Shown here piece after piece: positions 23,138 through 35,097 of a DNA stretch of 64,000 nt. This stretch comes from Diphasiastrum complanatum (taxonomy: Eukaryota > Streptophyta > Lycopodiopsida > Lycopodiales > Lycopodiaceae), in assembly GCA_029204225.1 (NCBI GenBank), contig CM055106.1, positions 518,211 to 582,210 on the forward strand, given 5' to 3'. Each line of letters starts with the position of its first letter. Position 1 is the stretch's first letter. The notes below the pieces were generated by a model. It made no database searches. It saw nothing but the letters and a program-made list of their open reading frames with translations, and was not told where the DNA came from. The position numbers and the translations under genes were made by a program.

Positions 23138-23900
23138 CTACAAAAACTTTGTATTCGTCTTGTCGAATCTAGGCTTGTTCTTGTTCTTCTTCCTTCCCTT
23201 CGTGAAAAGAGCTTTTTCTTGATCACTGCTTCTTTCTCCTTCGTTCCTCATCAGTCTCTCATCAGCGACAAGACTGATTGCTCTCTCGAATGTCACATCT
23301 AGTAGACTCAGCATGAGCATTCTCAACGGCTGATAGGACGCAGGTAGGGACTTCATGAAGTACATCAGTTGTTGTGGTGTTGGGACCTGGTGCTCCTGTC
23401 TAGATGCAGCGAGTTGAGCGAAGATCGTTCTGATCTTCTCAACAAGCTGATCCAACTGGTTGCCATCCCATCGTATAGATTGCAGCTGATTGTGAAGATG
23501 CATCACCAAAGCGACAGTCCTCACTTTGTACTTCTGCTTTAATCTTTTTCATGCTTCATGGCTGCTCTCACAGTCTTCAATCTGCATGAGTAGTTCTTCG
23601 TTGATGGATGAAACGATGATCGCCATTGCACGTTTATCCCTTCTGATCCACTCAGCTCTCCTCGGGTCTCCCTCTGGAGACTGCACCTCTATGAGTTCGG
23701 TCACTAACCAGATGCCTTCACCGACCAGATGCCTTCACCCCTTAGAGTTCGGTCACCGACCAGATGCCTTCACCCCTTAGAAGTGTTTTGATTTTGAATT
23801 TCCATACTCTGTAGTTTTCGCCATCAAGACTAATTGATATTCTTGTCTGGATCGTTGTATCCATATTGTGTTGCTTAGAGAATCACAACTTGGATATCAT
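23138..23900 (-). pseudogene. gag: Copia gag (UBN2-type), minus strand
   Basis: The minus strand reads AEWIRRDKRAMAIIVSSINE, then across a frameshift VRTVALVMHLHNQLQSIRWD, IRTIFAQLAASRQEHQVP, QLMYFMKSLPASYQPLRML and a basic tail (GRKKNKNKPR). This is the gag order of plant copia elements, but from a family different from the gag at 1325. The N-terminal part is disturbed by a small tandem duplication (23693-23779). The matching primer site lies at 23917. The sequence ends before any zinc knuckle. Confidence 0.75.
23693..23779. repeat. Small tandem duplication inside copia gag
   Basis: ACCAGATGCCTTCACC occurs three times (about 23707, 23724, 23759), and the larger unit GAGTTCGGTCAC twice (23693, 23745). 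Confidence 0.85.
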
Positions 23901-23916
23901 GCAATGATAACCCGAC

Positions 23917-24200
23917 ATGGCTCTGATACCATGTCGCGAAATTGTCGCAAAACTATTTTGTTCGCGAATCTATTTTGTTCTGATACCTTGTCGCGAAAAT
24001 ATCGTGAATCTGTCGTGAAATATTATGTTCGCAAAACTGTCAAGAATTCTTCATTTATTTTTCTTTTGCAAAAGTTTCATGATCCTAAGCATGCGACTAC
24101 ATATCACAGACCTGAAAAAATTGAAGCAATCAAGATGACGAGAGCAATGGAAATGGAGAAGAGAGCAATTGCATTATCTATTTTTTAGATTCGAGTAATT
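23917..24200 (-). mobile_element. Copia primer site and LTR (minus), junction duplicated
   Basis: GGCTCTGATACCA at 23919-23931 is the reverse primer site, and the LTR begins (plus) TGTCGCGAAA at 23932. About 50 bases on, TTCTGATACCTTGTCGCGAAAA at about 23968-23990 repeats the same junction. The LTR is rich in TCGCGAA/TCGTGAA words (23932-24030). Its end toward 24200 is not defined. Confidence 0.6.
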
Positions 24201-24524
24201 TTATCAGTGTCTCACTCGTTGGCGGCCTAACACTCAGGTCTATCGTTGTGTTCTACTCGTTGGCATACTTTCATGCACAACTATTCTCTCTATCTTCTTT
24301 CTATATTCTCTCTCTTCTGAACTCGTGTTGATCTAGAATGTATTTTTATCTCTTCTGTGTGGAGTTTACAAGACAGTTAAACAAAGAATTACAAGACAAG
24401 CCTAAGCTAATCAACTAGTTAGCTATTGTCTGTTATCCTTAGTTCCTTTGTTTCGTGTCTCTTCGTTTGGTTTCGAGGTCGTCTGGGTCGAATCTCAAAT
24501 ACTTTCATTTCGATACCCGCTACA
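24201..24524 (+). mobile_element. 5' LTR of gypsy element 2 (start uncertain)
   Basis: Ends ..CCCGCTACA at 24524 directly before the primer site. Upstream, CTCACTCGTTGGC and CTACTCGTTGGC repeat. The boundary with the preceding copia LTR could not be placed. Confidence 0.5.
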
Positions 24525-25718
24525 ATTTTGGCACCATTGCTGGGGAGCTATGCCAATTTTCATTTTTCAGCATGTTTCTGATCCATGTTTGGATGTTAGC
24601 TTGCATTTAGACATCTTGTCTTGGCATAATAGAGTTAACATTGCATTTTAGGGTTAATTTGAGAGAGATTTTGCTTGATTTGTGTGGACTATTTTGCTGC
24701 ATGTATCTTAGGTTTAATATCTGAATCTAACATTCTTTCAAATCACTTCAAAAGAAGAATGAGATTGGATCTAGATTTTTCAATTAACTCCTATCTTTGA
24801 TCAGATCTGTAAAACTTTATCACTTGTCAATAATCACATTTTGATTTTGGAGAAAAGATCTTGATCAAACGATCAACACTCTAGAAATATGAATTTCTCA
24901 TAATCAATGGCAAACTGTAACAAAATCTTCCAAAAATTTGACAATAGCTAGATCTGATAGATCAGAACTAAAAAATAGTACTAGCGAAGGTTAACTCGGC
25001 GATGGTTCTTTCAATACTATTTTGGGTAAAAAAATCACTTATCTGGCCTTTTTAAACAAATCTGAAAAAACTAATCTTAACAATAGGTATATTTGATAAT
25101 GATGATACTAGGGTAGAATTGGCGAAGGTTCTTTTTTGGTGAACAATGACTTTTTGTAGCTTGCGAGGATTAAGATAGAATTTTTGGGTAATCCAGATGG
25201 ATCTAATCTTCGCCGAACTAAAAAATAATAGAATGCTATATTTGGAAACCTTAGGCAAATCGGTGAAGGTTCAGGTGAAAGATCAAAGAGTGATATTGTT
25301 ATTAATGCAAAAAAATAGCTGAGTGTAACAACTGACCTTGACTTAATATTTGCCCAACTTATTGATTATCAAAAATAATATGATAGATTGACTGTGACTC
25401 TGGCTAAGGTTCAGGCGAAGGTTCCTCTCAGAGAATTGATATTCTTGCAGAAAGGTGTAAAACTTTCTACAAAAGGTTTCCAGCAACTAGTGGAACGGTC
25501 ACTTTAGCCTTCTATTTTTGAAATTAACCTTCGTCGACCTGGCTATAAATAGGTCTGGGTCAGAGATCTAGGTACAATAGACTAGGCGAATATTGGTTTT
25601 TTGTATTTTTTTTTGTTTTGGTGATTTTTGTTCAATTTCTGGAAATTGGATGCCTTTTGTAACCAAAATAGCAGAAATAAACGATTTCTATTGATTTCTT
25701 TGATTTTTTCAGATCCAA
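24525..25718 (+). promoter_or_regulatory. Primer site and long leader of gypsy element 2 with GCGAAGGTT words
   Basis: ATTTTGGCACCATTGCTGGGGA at 24525-24546 is a TTGGCGCC-type primer site with substitutions. The following 130 bases match the element 1 leader. From 24980 to 25560 words such as GCGAAGGTTC, GGCGATGGTTC, GGTGAAGGTTC and the reverse AACCTTCG occur repeatedly (for example 24988, 25003, 25121, 25261, 25405, 25415, 25527). No ORF is supported. Confidence 0.65.
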
Positions 25719-28190
25719 ATGGATCTTAGAAATGGTGATCTGTTTGGCTTCCCCTGCTCAACGATTGTTGTTCCACAAGTCATTGTTAGAAGAACACCTC
25801 GTTTAGAGTTGCCAAAGTATAATGGGTTATTTGATCCAGTTAGATTTCTCAAGATATTTGTTGAATCATGCGAGGTTTATGGCGAAGTTTTTCCACAAGA
25901 TAAACTTAAGCTATTTCCTATGTCCTTAACTGGAGCAGCACAAGATTGGTTTTAAAACCAAGATGAGACTAAACGTATGGATTGGGAAGTAGTTAAAGTT
26001 GGCCTAATTACAAGATTTAAATCCAAGAAGTTCTTAAAAGATCCTTTCCTACTTTCAAGTAAAACTAACATGGTAAAGAGAGAAGGGGTGCAAGATTGTA
26101 GTGAACGGGTCAAACATCTGAAATTAGAATGTGATCCTGAACTAATTAATAATGACGCTATGATTATGTGGTTCTTAGCAGGTCTACCTAAGAGGATCAG
26201 ACAGTAACTTAAATGTCGAGCAGAGTACATGTCATTACCATCACTGATCACGATATTGGTTCTTCAAAGCAATATGCCATCTATACTGCTGCGCAACAAC
26301 AACAGTCTAGACAGTGGGCTAGAGCACCACTTGAATTGAATGCTTTGGATGTGAAGAAAATCACAGAATTGTTGAATGTCCAAATAAAGGAAAGTTTACT
26401 CAATTTTGTCGGATGCAGGTATGGACATTGTTACAAGGATTGTCTAGCAAGACCAAAACCACCGCTGATAACTGCTCCTTTGAATGTGATTATGATTAAG
26501 CAAAGGCCAACAGTCCAACCTATTGAACCAAGTGCACCGTTGATGGTTGTTACACGAGCTCAGGCGCAGAAAGGAGCTGTTGTTGATCCAACACATGTTG
26601 AATCTGTGCCAGCTACTGATTTACCTACCGCATCAAGTGTGTATCCAAATCTCAACTCTGAGAAAAAGAAATACCACAACTTGAGGCAATGGATCAAAGA
26701 CTTACAAGAAGAGGAGGCATTGGAAGCCACCAAAGCTGCAGCAGTGATTCATTCTTCACCTATGCCACCATCGGATTTACATAATCCACGAATGGATGTT
26801 AACACTCATTTACAACATCACGAAGAACCCTTCAAAATGACCGAACTTGAAGCGCCGCAAACAGAACTGATCATGAATATTCTATCTAGGAAGATGGATA
26901 TTACATTGGGAGAATTTCTTAAGTTGGTGCCTCAAGCTAAAAAAGTGTTAACCAAGAGATTAACCAAGATAGAACCAACAGTCCAACAGAAACCACTATT
27001 TTGTGCCGATTTTGAAGAATCAAACTAAGTACTCAATGTAAGGGCATCAATGTAGGAGCAGCTTGGGATAGTGAGCAAAGAAATATCGCCGATACAACAT
27101 AAACAATTTGGTCATGAGACAGCCGTGATAGATGGAGGTTCAGGAGAGTCAATTTGATTTCAACAAAACTATGTGCTAAATGGGACCTTACAAGGATGAA
27201 ACTTGCAAATTTTGCTATCAAGTTAGTTGATCAGACAACAATTCATCCTAAAGGCATAGTGGAAGACATACCCATGAAAATTGCGGGAATCCAATTTGTC
27301 ATTACTTTTGTAATAATGGACTTACCAGAAGTTTATCGCATCCTATTGGGACGTCCATGGTTACGAGTTGCGCAAGTAATTCATAATTGGAGAACAAAAA
27401 AGATTACATTTGAGAATCATGAGCGTGCAGTTAAAGTTGATCCATTAACTTGGACAATCAAACCAACAGTCCAGAAGACGGATGATGATTCATCAACAAC
27501 GGATCATACTTGTGATAGACCAGTAAACGCTTTGGAAGTTCATTATGACTCTCAAACAGATAATGTTGACTGGAATCAAGCTCTTGCAATCGTGGATTAT
27601 ACAGCAGGATATATGTCTCAACGAGATAACAATTCAGAGCTAAGCGACATTCCAATGGTTGATCGTACTATGGATACGCCTATCACCTTTCCTGTCAATA
27701 TGATGAATGTGGCATAGATATCAACCAATCCGATTCTAGATCCTATTGAAGATGAACTTATTCATGTCAGTCATGTTTTATCTTATGACGAAAATGATGA
27801 ACTTACTGATGAGCAGTTTCTAAATCATATGGTTCCTACAAGGTTTAGAGTTTGTAATATTCCTGATGAACCAACAATACAATCGCCAAAAATAGTCACT
27901 ATTGAAGGAAGGGAAGAATACAGGACCAATGATGAAAAAACAAGCCAAACAAAATTATAACACGATTCTGAAATGGAAAAATATATCACAAGATGTAGTT
28001 TCGACAGATGATCCAAAAGATGTCCCACATTTATTGGATAAAGAGAAAGAAAATCTTGAAGATGATTCATCAAGTCAGAATTCTGAGAAGTTCTCTTCTT
28101 CTCACAAGACTTCGGTCAAGAAAAATAAACTCAAAGCAAAGGTTAAGATGAAGTTCATCAAGATATGCTAGATCATTTCAAACGTTATAC
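25719..28190 (+). pseudogene. gag: Gypsy element 2 gag and protease
   Basis: Capsid: LELPKYNGLFDPVRFLKIF, KLFPMSLTGAAQDWF (stop at about 25953), LITRFKSKKFLKDPFLLSSK, MIMWFLAGLPKRIRQ. A damaged knuckle GCRYGHCYKDC follows at about 26411-26445; the first part of the knuckle domain is deleted compared with element 1. Then APLNVIMIKQRP and a long linker. The protease motif VIDGGSGES is at about 27127-27155, then a frameshift, then IPMKIAGIQFVITFVIMD and ILLGRPWLR (about 27268-27366). The second linker runs to about 28170 with MDTPITFPVNMMNVA. The colinear match to element 1 shows they are siblings. Confidence 0.85.
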
Positions 28191-30110
28191 CCTTGATGAT
28201 GTTGTAATCATGTTACCTAAAGCTCATTGTGAACTTGATGGACCAGTCTATGAATCTTGCTGAACCAGGAGAAGTAGAAAAGCTAGTACAAATTGATGAT
28301 AAGTACTTGCCAGAAACACAAGAAGTTTACGATGGACCAGCTAGGACTCATTCTATAAATCTTGCTTAACTAGGAGAAGTAAAAAAGCTAGTACAAATTG
28401 ATGATCAAGTACTTGCCAGAAACACAAGAAGTTTATGATGGACCAGCTAGGACTTAGTCTATGAATCTTGCTGAACCAGGAGATGTAAAAAAGCTAGTAC
28501 AAATTGAAACCCAACTTTCGACAAATCAATTCCAATCCTTGAGGAAGCTATTGTTTAAATATCAAGATTGATTTGCTTGGACTTACAAGGGTTTAAAGGA
28601 AATTCCTACCTCAATAATGGAGCATAATATTTCCTTTATACCTAATGCAATGTCAAAAGTGAGAAGATTTTATCGTTGTAATTCGAATGTCACAGATCTT
28701 ATCAAGAAGGGTTTACAAAGATTACTAAAAGCCGATTTCATTTATGAAATTGAGCATACTTATTAGTGGGTTTCACCAATTGTCATCGTTTCTAAGAAAA
28801 ATGTCAAGATGAAAATTTGTGTGAACCTAAAGGCCTTGAACAAAGTGACTCAAAGATCACTTTCCATTACCTTTTACAAAGAGCCCCTTGCTGGAGTGGA
28901 AGCTTACAGCTTTTTGGATGAATTCAGTGGTTATAATCAAGTTAAAATCGCACCTGCGGATCAACATAAAACAACTTTTGCAACAGAATGGAAAACATAT
29001 GCTTATAAAGTCATGTCATTTAGAATATGTAATGCACCAAGTTCATTTCAGTGGGTTATGCAATTTGCTTTCAAGGAGTATCTGCAGAAATTTCTTCAAA
29101 TTTATTTGGATGATCTTGGAGTCCATAGTGCTTAGACAGACCATAGTGCTAAGACGGACCATCTGGATCATTTGTGAACGTTGTCGGAAATATCAAATTT
29201 TCTAAAATCCCGAAAAATGTCAGATTTGGGTTACTCATGGAATTGTTCTTGGGCATGCTGTATGAAGACATGGAATTGCTACAGAGTTTTCCAAAATCAA
29301 GGTCATTGTGGAGTTACCTCCACCAGGAACAATTCAAGGAGTTTACATTTTTATGGATCATGCAAAATTATTATCGAATATTTATTCTATTCTTTGCGGA
29401 ATTGGCACGACCTATATACAAGCTAACTGTTGTACCAATTTGGACAATTGAGCCGTTGGAAGCATTTGAAAAATTTAAAAAAAGCCATAGCTTCTGAACC
29501 AATCCTAAGAACTCCAAACTGGACAATTGAATTTCATGTGCATACTGATGCATCAAATATGCCATTGGATCAGTTTTAACGCAACCAAGAGAATAGAAAA
29601 AAGATTACCCTATCAAATTTGCCAGTCGACAACTTAGTGATTCTGAAAAGAATTATTCTACTACGGAACTCAAAACATTGGCTATGGTATTTTCAGAAAA
29701 GAAATTACGACATTGCTTGATGGCGACACATTTTGCATTTTGTACTGACCATCATCCTTTGTTATATTTAGTAAATAAGACATGCAATACAGCACGCATT
29801 GCAAGATGGTACTATTATTGACTGAATTTGATTTTCGAGTTGTGGTTCGAAAGGATAAACAACATTATCTTGCCGATCATGTCTCAAGAATAAAGACAAC
29901 ACCTGTCAATACTGAAGTGGATGACAAATTGTCAGATGCTGCATTATTTTATGTTGATGCAGTACCTGAATGGATAGCTAATATTGTTGAATATCTGATG
30001 TTAGGACAACCTAACGAATCTCTAAACAAATATCAACAAAAACGACTGCTTGTTAACGCACCACCTTATCAATTGATTGCAGGTCAATTATAACGTCATG
30101 GAATTGATGA
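28191..30110 (+). pseudogene. pol: Gypsy element 2 reverse transcriptase and RNase H
   Basis: The linker YTLDDVVIMLPKAH starts at about 28173, followed by a threefold tandem repeat (separate entry). RT proper has FAWTYKGLKEIP (about 28571), WVSPIVIVSKKN, AYSFLDEFSGYNQVKIAPAD (about 28903), TFATEWKTYAYKVMSF and the catalytic box YLDDL (about 29104). The thumb and connection read NYYRIFILFFAELARPIYK (about 29370). RNase H has AIGSVLTQPRE, IKFASRQLSDSEKNYS and FCTDHHPLLYLVN (about 29740-29778), then DFRVVVRKDKQHYLADHVSR (about 29829-29890). Several stops and frameshifts are present. Nearly all RT and RNase H blocks can still be seen. Confidence 0.88.
28245..28520 (+). repeat. Threefold tandem repeat of about 105 bp inside pol
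   Basis: The unit starting TATGAATCTTGCTGAACCAG begins at about 28249, 28354 and 28460. It includes GAAGT(A)..AAGCTAGTACAAATTGATGAT and, in units 1 and 2, ACTTGCCAGAAACACAAGAAG. It encodes MNLAEPGEVEKLVQI. Elements 1-like copies have this peptide once (MNLAKSGEEDKIVYV at 8170, minus). Confidence 0.9.
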
Positions 30111-30111
30111 T

Positions 30112-30955
30112 ATTTTGAGAAGATGTGTTTTGTCACATCAAGTGCCTGATCTAATCATGTTTTCACATGATGGGATGGGAGGAGAACATTTTTCATTCGA
30201 TACAGATGTTCGAAAGAATTTACAACCAAGATGTTGGTGGTCTACACTTCATAAAGATACAAAAAATAATATTCAGTTATGTGATGTTTGTCAACAAGCA
30301 CGTCGTCCTACGAAGCAGATCTATGAGCCTTTACATCCGATTTTGGCACAAGTACCGTTCGAAAAATGGGAACTTGATTATGTTGGTCCTATTCACCTTA
30401 CGGCAAGAGGTACTCAAGCCAGATATATTATCGTAGCGACCGATTATATGACCAATTGGATTGAAGCACGATCAGTTCATGTTGCCGATGCAAAGACTAC
30501 GGCCAAGTTCTTATATGAGAATATCATTAGTAGATTTGGGTGTCCTATCGAAATTGTGAGTGATCGTGGAACACATTTTCTCAATGAAACAATAAAGTGT
30601 CTATTGGAGGACTTTTTTGTTATTCATAGGACAACTACATCATGAAGCTTTGCATAAACTTTATAAAACCAGATTGCTGACAGTTCATGCACTAGCAGCA
30701 AAGAAAGCTCATCGTAAGACATGGCATGATCGTCGTTTACATAAGAAAGATCTGAAGGAAGGAGATCTAGCTTTGATGTACAAAACAAAATTCATCAAAG
30801 GAAAATTAAAATTTAGAGGTAAATGACCATACAAAGTTAAAGAAATATTATCGTACAGAGTAGTGATATTAGAACATTTGGATGGTAGAAAATTTGATAC
30901 CCCAATTAATGACAGCCGATTACGCAAGTTTTGGCAATCAAATCTATCAGCGTGA
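30112..30955 (+). pseudogene. pol: Gypsy element 2 integrase with core deletion
   Basis: The zinc-binding N-terminus shows SHDGMGGEHFS and CDVCQQARRP (about 30165-30310). The core has WELDYVGPIHL (first Asp), YIIVATDYMTNWIEA and EIVSDRGTHFLNETI (second Asp, about 30550-30600). At about 30640 the core jumps to LHHEALHKLYKTRLLTVHA and the C-terminal region (KTWHDRRLHKKDLKEGDLAL, FKGKLKFRGK). The third catalytic residue Glu and its surroundings are therefore deleted. The C-terminal end LRKFWQSN lies at about 30922-30950. Confidence 0.87.
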
Positions 30956-31769
30956 TCGAAGATTTACTCATTTTTACTTCTTTTTTTTTGTTTTCCAATT
31001 TTGTTGTTTTCTACTACTAGTTGATTCTTTTTTTTTTTAATAGTATTAAGAAAAAAAAACAAGAATGATGAGCAAAAGTTAGAAAAGTATTTTCAAGAAT
31101 CAAATTTTGATGAAAATGACTTCAAAATTTACTTTTTTAGTCAGATCTTGAACAAACAATCATATGAACATTTTTCGAATTGTCAGATGATACATCTAGC
31201 TCATATCTACTTATATTGAGCTGGGCGAAGGTTGGTTTGCACAAAAAGTACCTGTTGTGAAGCTAGGCGAGAGTTCAGAAATATGCCATTTTGGGAACCT
31301 TTGCCAAGCATGCTACATTCATTATGAACCTTCGTTGACCTGACGGATGGACTCATAATATCAAAATTAGGTTGGACATAGGTTGAAGCCCTGAAAATTT
31401 GCCTTGAATGTAGCACCTAGGCGAAGTATGCACTTAGGTGAGGGGTGAACTCTCTCCAGAGACCTACAGAACCTTCGTCGAGCTACCCTATTGGTCATGA
31501 ACCTTCGCCAAAAATTCTAGAGGCTATTTGCACAGTACTGAACAAGCCTGCAAATTTTTGTCCATAACTAAATAGCCAAACTAGCACTTTGTCTAATAGA
31601 CCCTTCAAATTAGCCTATAAAAGGACTGATTTCGAATTCATTTCACCCTTGTGCTAGCGAAGCTCTTGCGAATTTTTCCCACGACAAACTTTTCCAAAAC
31701 TCTCACACAACTTTCTGATATACTTTCCAATTTTCTGTTCTCAATTTTTATCCATTTCGAATTGCCATC
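30956..31769. repeat. Untranslated region of element 2 with GCGAAGGTT/AACCTTCG words
   Basis: Non-coding. The words from the leader recur between 31220 and 31515: GGGCGAAGGTTGG, GGCGAGAGTTC, GAACCTTTGCC, GAACCTTCGTTGACC, GAACCTTCGTCGAGC, GAACCTTCGCC. Compare AACCTTCGTCGACCTGG in the leader at 25528. The element therefore carries the same word array on both sides of gag-pol. T-rich stretches lie at 30975-31045. Confidence 0.6.
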
Positions 31770-33480
31770 ATGTCTTAGATACTAGTGTTTCACTCAGATC
31801 TGTCGTTATCCGTGATGTTCCAACCTCAACAAACATCGTGGCACTGCTGAGTGGTTGAATCTCCCCGAGCCCTTGTTCAAGGCGATGGGGATCCATGGGA
31901 AAGCCTTCTCAAATAAAATAAGTATGGAGCTCATTAGTATGGCCTTTCGGAACTTGGAATGAGGCCAAGACGAAGTTTTGCATCACCTTTTAGGGAGTTG
32001 TGCACAAGATGCGGGTGATTGAGGCCGCCCTTGCTGCCGTAGGCATTACGTCTGGTCCTCGGCCTACTCCTTCCCATAAACAGACCAAGGCTGCCATCAA
32101 GCCTTTTGTTGATACACAGATCAATCAGTACCACACCAATGATGGCTATTTGCTCGAAGTCATTCGTGATCCTACCCTACTTGTCGCAGCCCACCTTTTG
32201 AACAACTTCCTAATGGTTGGAAACCTCAGGAAGGAACGAATCTCCTCACAGATTCTCCATCGCCTAGTAGAATCTAACTACGAGTCAGATAAGGGGACCG
32301 TGCAGCCTTACGACTGGTACCAGATGGTTTTTGGAGAGCTTAACAGAGCCATCAAGAGTAATACCAAACAGCAGTTCATTGTTGGCTCTCTTTTGTCATC
32401 CTTGGTCGCCACTTATTTAGAAAATAAAGTTCACGGGTTTCGCGCTGCTACTTATGTTCTAGACTAGCCGAATCATCCCACCAGGCTTCCTCATCCCAGA
32501 GTCGTCGTCGAGTACGCAGTGAGATTGTTTCACCCAACTCGCCTCCCGCGTCTTGACACTATACTTAACAACCACCGTCATTTGCGCCCATACTCCCGTT
32601 GCTACTCACTCCGAACTACCCGTTCCTCCATCCTCTGCTACTATACTTGCCTCCGATTCTTCACAAGTGCCTTCGGTAACTATTGGATCCATCATTCAAA
32701 TTGTAGAAGCCCAAGCCACCTCACCCCCACATTCTACAGCCATGTCTCCTTCCACACAAAAGTTTATGGAACTGTTCAATGATTTCGATCCCTTACAGAC
32801 AGATGAGCAATTTGTAATGCCTTTGAGCCCCGGGCCTTTTAATCCCAACTCCCCCGAAATGGGATTCGATCGGTTCCATGAAATATTAAAAAATCTGGAT
32901 TTTGCAACATCTTTTCAGTAGGTCCAAGACCGAGCACAGGCATTTACGGCACCCGACACCATCAGAATCTCTTCTACGATCGTATCACCAAAGCAGTTCA
33001 ACGTGCAAGTCCCAGAAGGATTCGCTAAACCCGAGCTCGGCCAGAAGAGCAAGGGTGAAGACATTTTTGAAGAGGAAGATTCACATGCCAACCTTCAAAG
33101 CAAATCCGGACAACTTGTGGGATTTGGACATCCTGCTGCTACTACGACAAAGCCGACGGTTTCATTGGATTATGTTGATATCCTAGGGATCCACACACCT
33201 AGGACAAATGATCCAGAATATGATTGATGGAAAATCTTCAATGGAGAAGCGAATAGCGAATCTTGGATCAAAGAATACCCTTATCAGTCAGAAGTTGATC
33301 CAGGTCAATCGAGAGCTAAAGATAGCCAAGCAACACGAATAGAAGTCAGAGGCAGAGCTGAAAAAGACGAAGCAACATGAGGATGCCTTGGAGACATACA
33401 CCTCTAATATCTAGAATGCATTGATTAGCACACAAGATCAAGTTGACAAAGCCGTTTAGGACGCCAAGCAGCAGTTTCTC
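31770..33480 (+). pseudogene. Extra ORF of gypsy element 2, downstream of pol
   Basis: Starts with a globular part: EWLNLPEPLFKAMGIHGKAF (about 31851), then 32000-32467 open for 155 codons (VIRDPTLLVAAHLLNNFLMV, YQMVFGELNRAIKSNTKQQF, IVGSLLSSLVATYLENKV). A Ser/Thr/Pro-rich stretch follows, then MELFNDFDPLQTDEQFVMPL (32766), SPKQFNVQVPEG (about 32991) and a coiled coil at about 33225-33460 (MEKRIANLGSKN, QKLIQVNRELKIAKQHE, TYTSNI). It is homologous to the pre-gag ORF of element 1 and similar in plan to element 3's ORF. No enzyme motif, signal peptide or transmembrane segment is seen. Function unknown; Tat-lineage elements are known to carry extra ORFs here. Confidence 0.62.
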
Positions 33481-34624
33481 TAATGCTAGCTCATGCTAAC
33501 TCTACACTGGACAATGACAGGATGCAGTCCTTTATCTAGAGCTATGTTTTCTCATGCCTATCAACCATTCTAGAGTTTGCTTCGCATACATTTTGTATCA
33601 AAGTTGCTAACTCTCATGTTCATGGTGCTCAACTTCTTCGGATACTTGATTATAAGATTAGAGATTTCATGGGCTAGTTTGATTTTCATATGCTACTGGG
33701 AAAACCTCGGATCATGGGATAGCTACTTTCCCCCCGAAACTTGAAGAGTGGAAGCGTGAAAATGCTTTGGGCTCAAGATCAGTAGACAATGTCTCTGTGC
33801 AAAAATGGATCTCTTGTACACCTCATTTTGAAAAACACATTGATTGTGATTAGTTGTCATGGACAACCATGATGGCTCTCTACTAAGGCATCTATTGATC
33901 CATTATTGTAATAACAAAAAATTGAAGACAACCATGATTTTATTTTACAAAAATCAGAGTAATAATGCATTGAAAAAAGTCATGATTCTGTAATGATATA
34001 TCAATGACCATATCAACTTGAATAGTTCATGAAAAATATAATTTCAGTCTAGAACCAAATGAGGAACTGCATGAAGAACTCAAGAGGAAATAAGCCTATA
34101 GATTCGTTCGCCTTGGAGATGAAATATTATGCACTCATTGCTGCGCAATCAAGCTTCATCTATGTTGATGTTCTATTTACTTACAAAGAAAGACATGATG
34201 ATATAATTCACAATGACAAGATTGATTAGTCCTTGTAATGGATATGTTGATGCATCATTATGATGAATAATAGTTTAGTACTTTTCAGCTGAGTACTGAA
34301 TTTACTCTTATTATGTACTTGATTAAATGTATGTAGGAAGTATTTAGTCAAAGTCAAATTAACTATTAGTCATTCTAGAGCTAGTATTTAGTCTTCAATT
34401 AGGTTTTCGGATCAGTTCAAGATCCCGGACAAATTCAGCAGAAGTTTTCATCAATTATTTCAAACTTTGAACCTTCTTGAAGGTGATTTTAATCACGAAA
34501 ACGAAAGCATGCCCTAGCAAACACACTCTCTTACAACCTGATAGAGTTGCAAGAGTAACTATAAGGTCATATCATTCACCTTTCAGTTACTCCAAGAAAA
34601 ACGACAACTTTTTTATCAGAACCT
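33481..34624. other. Presumed 3' part of element 2 and flank, no gene seen
   Basis: The coiled-coil ORF fades out by about 33480. No polypurine tract or second LTR matching 24201-24524 is recognised. AT-rich sequence follows with no supported ORF. Confidence 0.35.
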
Positions 34625-35040
34625 ATTATGGTTGTTTGGGACCGCATAGGACCACAAAAGAGAGGAGGGCTAAAGGGAGCGTCGAAGGGAGGGACCGCAA
34701 ACGACCTCCTTTATTGTCCTTTGGGACCACATAGGACCGCCTACGATCGCATAGGACCGCAAAGGAGGGGAGGGATGAAGGGAGGCCCGATGGAGAGGGC
34801 CGAAGGGAAGGGTCGCATAGGACCGCAAACGACCTCATTTGCGGTCGTTTGGGACTGCATATGACCGCATAGGAGAGGAGGGCTGAAGGGAGGGCCGAAG
34901 GGAGTCGCCGCATAGGACCGTAAACAACCTGACATTCGCATTTTTCGGGGAGGGCCGAAGGGAGGAGTAACCGTGAGAACCGAAGGGAGAGGTGACCGTG
35001 AGAACCGTGAGGGCCGAAGAGAGGGGCAATCGTGAGAACC
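34625..35040 (+). repeat. GC-rich degenerate tandem repeats before a LINE-like ORF
   Basis: Roughly 110-base units share GGGACCGCATAGGACC, CAAACGACCTCATTT and GGAGGGCCGAAGGGAG, for example at about 34639-34713, 34724-34835 and 34853-34930. After 34950 a shorter unit AACCGTGAGAACCGAAGGGAG takes over up to 35040. It lies directly upstream of the ORF1-like gene and could be a 5' UTR with repeated promoter units. That role is inference. Confidence 0.6.
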
Positions 35041-35097
35041 GTGCTGGCGAGAGAGAGAGAGAAAGAGTCACACGGTTTCCCTCAGTGCATCGCTGAG

